From NCBI GenBank assembly GCA_036346225.1, contig JARFIW010001178.1, forward strand, positions 2,732,917 to 2,796,916: a DNA stretch of 64,000 bases, given 5' to 3'. This stretch comes from Platerodrilus igneus. Lineage: Eukaryota; Arthropoda; Insecta; Coleoptera; Lycidae. Positions 58,116-64,000 of this stretch are shown one piece after another; the first letter of the stretch is position 1; each line of letters starts with the position of its first letter. A program made the translations under genes and the position numbers. The notes under the pieces are model-generated. The model made no database searches, had not been told where the DNA came from, and saw only the letters and a program-made list of their open reading frames with translations.

Positions 58116-58612
58116 CCTAACAAGAAAGAGCAGTTGCTATGTTCAAAGACAACAAACATAGAAACAAGGAAAAACTGTTGAAAACATATGTGTGGAGCAT
58201 AGCACCATACGGCCATGAAATAGGGACAGTAGGAGAAGCGAACAGGAAAAGGTAGAAGTCTTTTGGAATGTGGTGCTTCAGATGTATGATGATGAATGAT
58301 AGTATGGACAGACAATAACGAAGAGGTTCTAGAAATAGTAGTGAAAGAAAAATATCTGTGGAAAACAAAAAAAATAGGATAAATAGGACATGAAATGTTC
58401 TAAGGCATTTGGGGAATAGTGCGGGATATATTACAGGCAGAGATAGAAAAAGAAAGAGGTAGAGGTAGACCTAGATGAGACTACTGCATACAGATAGTGA
58501 AAGATGTAGGCTGTGGAAATTTCAAGGAAATGTGTAGGTTAGCTCAGAATTGGAAACAATGGAGGTAAGTGTCTAACTAGTTCTAGGACTGAAGACCTAA
58601 TGATGATGATGA
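58116..58612 (+). mobile_element. RTE-like LINE C-terminus and 3' end with (GAT)n tail
   Basis: This repeats the end of the RTE ORF: AACAAGAAAGAGCAGTTGCT, CAAACATAGAAACAAGGA, then blocks equivalent to the E-V-F-x-M-W-C-x-R-R-M and G-R-G-R-P-R segments. After the stop region, TCTAGGACTGAAGACCTAAT is followed by (GAT)n at 58599-58612, the element's 3' tail. It lies directly after the unknown module, forming with it a unit of about 700 bases. Confidence 0.8.
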
Positions 58613-58905
58613 TTTACTTAAGATGAAAATACTAAATTACAATAAATAGCTAGAAAGATTAATATAAGCTATTACGATATTGTAAATGTTATTATATTAT
58701 GAAATCAAGAGAGGATAAAGGTGTCTTGTGAGAAGTTAAAACATCTCTTTCTCTTTATAAAGTATGCACTTCTACACACTTGTATTCAAAATACTGACAA
58801 GCTAAAAAATTAATAAATAGCGTCAGTGTAAAACACTCTAAAATTCCTTTGTAGAATATACTTTATAAAAGTGAATTTGAGAATGCACAACACTAGTGCT
58901 TGTGT
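58613..58905. other. No recognisable feature
   Basis: AT-rich intron sequence between the RTE tail and a mariner. Confidence 0.3.
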
Positions 58906-58909
58906 TTTT

Positions 58910-59720
58910 TTGTTTATTTATTAATAAGTACGAGACGTATTTTTAAAGTAAGTTCCGTTTTGCTACAAATAAATGACAAAGCATAATGTTTATTAAATTT
59001 TATTTCTATATGTTTGCCTATAACTTAAATTATTTTTCCACATAGTTTCCACCATTATTAAAATACGTCGTAACGTGGTACAATTTCTGTACGCCCTCTC
59101 TTCATAAAAAGAGGATGTCTGGGTTATTAACCAATTTCAACATCTTCATCGTTGTCAAAATGTGTACCACCAAGGAATTTCCCTAAATGTAAGAAGAGGC
59201 GATCACTAGGCGTCAGATCGAAGCTGTAGGATGGATGTCAGAATTGCTTCCAATCAAATGAGGTGATAACATTTTGTGTGGCAGCTGCAGTTTGCAGACG
59301 TGCATTATCGTGAAGCAAAAGAATACAGGAATTCAACAAAGTGACTTTATAGTTCAACATAGCTTTTTACAGGCACAATAAACAGAATTTATTGTTGTTC
59401 CTCTTGGCATAAATTCCATCAAAAGGATATCTTGTCTATCCCAGAATGTTACACATGAATTTCGTTAATGAATTGTCTGCTTGAATTTTTTATTTTTGGA
59501 GAAACAGCATATTGGCTCTGTGATGATTATCCTTTTGTTTCAGGTGTAGTGTAGGCAACTATAGTCTCATCTTATATTACAATTTGGCTTAGCAATTCAT
59601 CTCCTTCATGATAAGTTCCAAGAAATGTGAAAACACTTTCAAGATGTTTGCTTCTGTGCTCGTCTGTGAGCATCTTGTTATGCCTCATTTGACATCACAA
59701 CCATTTGATTTGAATCATTA
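58910..59720 (-). pseudogene. Mariner transposase catalytic domain
   Basis: On the minus strand from about 59700 it reads MLTDEHRSKHLESVFTFL, then DETIVAYTTPETKG (the first Asp is in D-E-T). An S-S-Q-S-Q-Y block and a D-N-A-R-L-Q-T-A stretch follow (second Asp). Further on is HPSYSFDLTPSD (third Asp, normally H-P-P-Y-S-P-D-L-A-P-S-D), then GKFLGGTHFDNDEDVE and IVPRYDVF. At the 3' side an ACTTTAAAAATACGTCTCGT block (about 58932-58951) may be the terminal inverted repeat. Several stops. The N-terminal DNA-binding part is missing. Confidence 0.78.
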
Positions 59721-60620
59721 ATCATGGGGAGATTTCTAATCATTAATTTAAAATATATTACACATTGTAATTTAGCTAGAAAATAGGTTGTGCAATTATC
59801 CTAGGTGTTTTTAGATTTAGTTTTTAATATTATCTTTTGTGGTGTAGACATTTTCCCACGCCTCCAAATAAGTGTACGTCATTGTTTCAACCAATGAGAC
59901 CGCGATACGTACAAAGAGTGGTGGACAGTTGAGAAAAACAAAGAGCAGTCATGATGCCATTCTACATGCAAATATCGTATCTGAAAGACTTGTGCAGTAG
60001 TCTTTTATAATGCAATAAAGTTTACACTTGTTAATCCTTTATACTGTAGGTAGATAAACAACGAACTTCATTACTAATCTAATCTAGAGAGGCCACTGAA
60101 ACTTCACGCTCTGCAGAACCAAGTAAAGAGAAATAACATAATTGGTATTTCAGCTTGACAAACGCCATAATCAAAGATTAATTAATTGGCTTTAATGTAA
60201 TTTAATTATCTAGAAGGATTAAAGATGAGCTTAATTCTAGTATTACTTAACTCATGCTCAATTTGTAAATGATTTAAACAATACTGTTGGTGAAATATAA
60301 CTATAAAACTATAAACTATAAAATAACTATAAAATATAATACCTTATATTAGCATCTCCCATTGTTTGTTGAAATTTAATATTCTGATTCAGAACGGAAA
60401 TGATTTTTTAAAAATTTATTACAATACCCATTTCCTTTCCATACCAATCTATTAGTAAGTTATTGAGTAGTTTTTGCATTTTCCACAATTTCTTGTTAAA
60501 TATTATCACACTTAAATGATATCTCACCAATACTCACATCGGTCCAATTCAATGATTTTAGACATGATTAAAGAAAACATTCTTTTACCTTTTAAATTCC
60601 AACAGTTTTGCTAAAGGACT
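59721..60620. other. Intron sequence, possible LTR-like patch
   Basis: Mostly featureless. At about 59840-60040 a less AT-rich patch (CCAATGAGACCGCGATACGT, later CAATAAAGTTTACACTTGTT) has the look of an insect LTR with a poly(A) signal. No partner repeat was found. Confidence 0.3.
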
Positions 60621-60627
60621 GTAACAG

Positions 60628-60960
60628 TATGATTCCCTGTTACGAGTTGGGGAAGTTAAGCAACTTCATGTGCATGCTTTATTATGGGTGTAAGAGCAAG
60701 ATGCAGCTACATTTTGTTCTATCATGTGAGATTAAGAGGGCATGTGCAGTTCAACCTTGTTTATACAAAGCGCTGTCCCATGCATCATCTTGCTTTGTGT
60801 TCTTAGTGTTGTGGTGGACGATGGATTACTATCACCATGTCTGGTTCTTTTCGGTGTTTCAATAAGGTTGTGACCAGTTTGTTCAACTGACAGTTGAAAT
60901 AATTCAAGTCCTGTATGGACACCTAGGAAAGAATATACTTGCAAAGCTTTCCATTTTATT
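60628..60960 (+). repeat. Possible worn 5S-rRNA-derived SINE
   Basis: The stretch GAAGTTAAGCAACTTCATGT at about 60650 resembles the internal promoter A-box region of 5S rRNA (GAAGTTAAGCAACGTCGGGC). The following CATGCTTTATTATGGGTGTA sits where CAGTACTTGGATGGGTGACC would be. Downstream, GTCTGGTTCTTTTCGGTG and TTTCAATAAGGTTGTGACC resemble the tail of insect SINEs I recall. This is similarity by eye only. It would be a retroposon, not a 5S gene. Confidence 0.35.
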
Positions 60961-62854
60961 GAAAGCGACATGTTGTCGGCGGGTCGGAAATCTGATCACC
61001 AAATGGTTGGAGTCTCTTGATCGATTTGGGCTGGTATTAGTAATTAGTCTTTGAATTGGAGTGATGCATTTTAGTATGAAATGCTATTTAGAAATATAGT
61101 TTTATAATAAATGTTTATGAAGATTTTTTTTAGTTTCGTATTTTAAAAGTTTTACTCTAAAAAATATTTCGGAACATTGGATATCTTCGGGTCAAGAGAT
61201 ATCAAGATCACTTACGTCAACAACGTATTCATTAATCATCATTACTTTAATAGAACGAATTTGTCTCGAGTGCATTTAAATTGATTTAATAAATAAATTA
61301 TGCATTCGTTTAAGATGTTTAACAAACAATTTTTTAATTGACTGTAAAGTCGTTGGCCATGCTTTGAGCTCAAGGAGTCGGAAAGCTATTTTTAACTCTT
61401 GGCTGTCAAGTTATTTTTTATTATCGTTTTGTTTTTTTAATGACGTGCCTTATTGCATACTGACTAAATACATGCTAATCAGTATTGATGAGGAACCTTT
61501 AAAAACTGTAATTATTGGTTTAATCTTTTTAATTAGCATAAATGAACTTGGTGGTGGTTACTCAGCTGTATTATTTAACAACCTGCACTTAATAAGATGC
61601 TGTATTAATTTTTAGGGTGTTATTAAAGTATATTAGATAGTTCCTGCAGCGACAAATAAAGAAACCACTAGGTGATCCATTGCAGTGTTGTTGTTTAATC
61701 ATTTCCAATAGTTACTCTTGCATTTGTAAAAAAATTTAAAAAAAGAAGTACTACTTAGTGTTCTGGGCAAGTATTAAACAGATTGTGACCGTTACAAGAC
61801 ATAATGATATAAAAGGACTGATTATGTTGACAAATAGCCCATATAACAGTTACTGTACGCTAGAGCCATTGTAGCATTTGGTATTTCGATAAGTTATCCT
61901 ACACAACATTTAAGCTTTTATTTTTGCAAAAATATTTTAAATCATTGATAAATAAATAACATTTTACATTATATCATACACCTTCTTTATAAAGGATTTC
62001 CTAAAGAATTAAAAGTATAAGATTAAAAGATATATGGCAATTATTTATTAAAGCAATTTTTCAAATTTGGAATTTTGATCTTAAAACAAGACGATTATAC
62101 TAAAGTGCTTAACAATTTGGGAGGCTTGGTTGTAAAACTCCAAATACTGTTGCCCAATGAATGATGTCCTGCTGAACCTTACATTTATATTTCATAGTCC
62201 TTGTTGAAGCATTATAGTAATGTGAATCGTATCTGACTATAAAATGTGTGAATGTGAGTTAAGTCATTAAGTTTGGTAATTAAAGTCAAAAAATATATGT
62301 CTGTACTCATTTTTCAATTTTAAAAACAATTTATACAATAGTAAGTGTCATTTAAAAATAAATCCTTAAAATACCGATTTGGATTTCGTATAAAATAACT
62401 AACTTCAAATTATACTTTCATGTTACATTGAATTTTCAAACAAATAAAATTGTGCTTCATAACACAAAGTATTGGGTTAAAATCTTCAAAACATCACTAG
62501 TATAATAAATCATTTGATTGATGGTGTTGGTGGTTTCCCCATAAAGGATAAAAGCTGTAAGTTTATTTAATTAGTTATAAACATGCACGAGAATGAATTA
62601 TCACAACTCTACTAAGTAATCTTGCGATTCCAACTTGAAACTACAATTCTTTAGTTTACATTTGTTGATTAATTTTTTGGAATTATTTCATAGTATAGAA
62701 GTACTTCAGTAACATTTACTTGTTGAAAGTGATTGAGAATATTGGAAACAACTGCCAAGACCACAGAAGGCTGAGATTACAATAGACTCATGTAAATGTT
62801 TAAAAGATATAAACTTGATATCTGATTGAATTATTATATCCTACTTATACTTAC
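60961..62854. other. Intron sequence, no recognisable feature
   Basis: AT-rich intron without supportable coding sequence. An 83-codon plus-strand frame at 61364-61615 shows no family resemblance. Confidence 0.35.
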
Positions 62855-62923
62855 CGTATTTTCAGATTCTGTCATTGCCCAATAATACTGATGTAACATA
62901 CGATTTGGTAACATGATATCATC
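62855..62923 (-). CDS. B3GNTL1: QTGAL/B3GNTL1-like glycosyltransferase, first exon seen
   Basis: A 69-base exon on the minus strand: acceptor TTGTTTTAG (62924-62932), donor GTAAGT (62854-62849), exactly 23 codons in phase 0. It encodes DDIMLPNRMLHQYYWAMTES ending E-N-T. The opening D-D is the end of the GT-A glycosyltransferase D-x-D-type metal/nucleotide-sugar motif, which in B3GNTL1 reads (D-S/A)-D-D-x-M. The N-terminal third of the protein (the GT2 Rossmann-like half) must lie beyond base 64,000. The next intron is 8,440 bases and holds the RTE LINE and a mariner. Confidence 0.88.
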
Positions 62924-63083
62924 CTAAAACAAATATTTCCTTTATGCATATATTTATTAGATATTAACATTTTCTTCATGTCTACGAATACATGAATTGC
63001 AGTAGTTATACAATTGAATGCAAAGGATAAATACTTCCACTGTTATAACTATATCAGCATACACTAATACAATAGTATATTGT

Positions 63084-63203
63084 GTCACAAGGGCAGAAAG
63101 TGAGCATTAGCAGCCCGCAGCTATTAGATGCCTGAGCGAGCAAAGCGAGCGAGGGCAGCTGATAGCTAAGGACTACTAATGCATTTTTGCCTGTGTGACA
63201 CAC
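63084..63203. repeat. Short imperfect palindrome, MITE-like
   Basis: The left half begins GTGTCACAAGGGCAGAAAGT and the right half ends TTTTTGCCTGTGTGACAC. The interior pairs imperfectly around GAGCGAGCAAAGCGAGCGAG. A weaker second pair, TTTTTCGCCTA (63210) and TAGGCGAAAAA (63534-63544), may mark an outer element of about 335 bases. No coding potential beyond an accidental minus-strand frame. Confidence 0.5.
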
Positions 63204-63689
63204 AACTGTTTTTCGCCTACCATTAAAGAAAAAAAAATAGGAAAAATAACACAAAATAAAGAAGGTTAATAACATTCGATGTATTTATTTATTATAGTAA
63301 TTGATATTAATTATCCCTTGAGCATTATTATGGATAGTAATATCAGAATTTGTAGGCACTTGATAAGTATTTGAGGTGCTGCTGGCAATAAATGAATCTC
63401 AATGATAGTCATAGGTATCTAGATTGTGAAAAACCTACAAAATCATGCTGTTATGAGTTTACCGGCCCTAGGGCCACAAAGGTTTACTTTCAGTCACATT
63501 TTTAGGGCAAATATAATTCATTTTCATATACGCTAGGCGAAAAAATATTTTACGTAATGTAATGCTTTATCAGTTCCTGTTTATGCTAAAAATAATTGCT
63601 ATACTCAATTACTAATTAATCTTGAAAACTTCAGATTAGATCAACTATTGAAAGCATCAAAACCAGTTACTGTAATAAAACCTTATCTG

Positions 63690-63797
63690 CAAGGATTTCG
63701 TAGGTTCCTAGCTTGGCAAATGTTCGAATGTTGGGGCATCTTGCTAGTCGCAAGGCTGCTTAACCCCCTTCATATACACTAAATATTGTGGAAATAG
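63690..63797 (+). repeat. Partial copy of the unknown RTE-associated module
   Basis: It shares GGCAAATG, GTTGGGGCATCTTGCTAGTC, GCTTAACCCCCTTCATATAC and GTGGAAATAGGG with the module at 57860-58115. Here it is not followed by RTE sequence but by a foldback arm. Confidence 0.65.
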
Positions 63798-63985
63798 GGT
63801 AGTTTTCCTCCACAAGATAAAAGTAAAAAAACCGCTGCTTAAGCCTTATGGTAACATAATCGCACACTTCTTTAATAACCATCTTCTCAATCGTATAAAT
63901 AGAAACATGTTAAAAAATGTTTTCAAACCCTCAAGTTATTGAATTTAAATATATAAAAATTAATCAGCTGATTTCACGTTAAGTG
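63798..63985. repeat. Single arm of the foldback family
   Basis: This matches about 185 bases of the outer right arm of the foldback at 18866-19440. Shared blocks are TATGGTAAC, ATCGCACACTTCTTTAATAA, GTATAAATAGAAACATGTTA and ATCAGCTGATTTCACGTTAA. It ends at the same terminus. The opposite arm is not seen before 64,000. Confidence 0.8.
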
Positions 63986-64000
63986 TATTGGATATCTCAA

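Noticed and set aside
60628..60720. A functional 5S rRNA gene
   Set aside because: Only the internal promoter-like portion is recognisable and it is heavily diverged.
60608..60971. Overlapping plus and minus frames of about 80 codons
   Set aside because: No family resemblance, and the frames coincide with a possible SINE.

Overview
This is an AT-rich piece of an animal nuclear genome, almost certainly an insect. Introns are 2.6 to 16 kb long, there is no operon-like packing, and most recognisable coding sequence is decayed transposable elements of typical insect families (BEL/Pao, Ty3/gypsy, Jockey/CR1-like and RTE-like LINEs, mariner, hAT). I cannot name the order with confidence. A large-genome hemipteran or beetle would fit.

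One host gene can be followed through the right half on the minus strand. Five exons (62855-62923, 54251-54414, 51500-51652, 35248-35527, 30326-30406) have GT/AG borders, join in phase and end in a stop codon. They encode about 248 C-terminal residues of a B3GNTL1-type glycosyltransferase, the family identified in vertebrates as QTGAL, which galactosylates queuosine in tRNA-Tyr. The 5' exons lie beyond the right edge. The gene spans over 32 kb here because its introns are filled with transposons.

Layout. 1-4.9 kb: a broken BEL/Pao element with a nested LINE. 5.3-7.3 kb: LINE and DDE-transposase fragments. 8.7-10.8 kb: a hAT element (minus) cut by an RTE 3' end. 13.8-15.2 kb: BEL gag and protease. 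15.3-18.0 kb: gypsy copy 1. 18.1-18.9 kb: LINE tail (minus). 18.9-19.4 kb: a long foldback hairpin. 19.5-20.6 kb: 440-bp tandem repeats. 20.7-21.3 kb: a repeat resembling one common in Lepidoptera. 22.5-24.0 kb: a transposase-like insect family. 24.1-26.7 kb: gypsy copy 2. 26.7-29.0 kb: mariner and THAP fragments and a hAT MITE. 30.3-62.9 kb: the host gene. Its largest intron (35.5-51.5 kb) holds a nearly complete LINE, RTE-derived composites, a minus-strand LINE, gypsy copy 3 (minus) and gypsy copy 4 (plus), the last two head to head. The next-largest intron (54.4-62.9 kb) holds an RTE LINE and a mariner. 63-64 kb: small repeats, including a single arm of the foldback family.

No tRNA gene, rRNA gene or CRISPR array was seen. 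The least explained structures are the foldback, the 440-bp tandem array and a recurrent chimera of an unknown module with the RTE 3' end. All family assignments rest on motif recognition by eye, without database searches.
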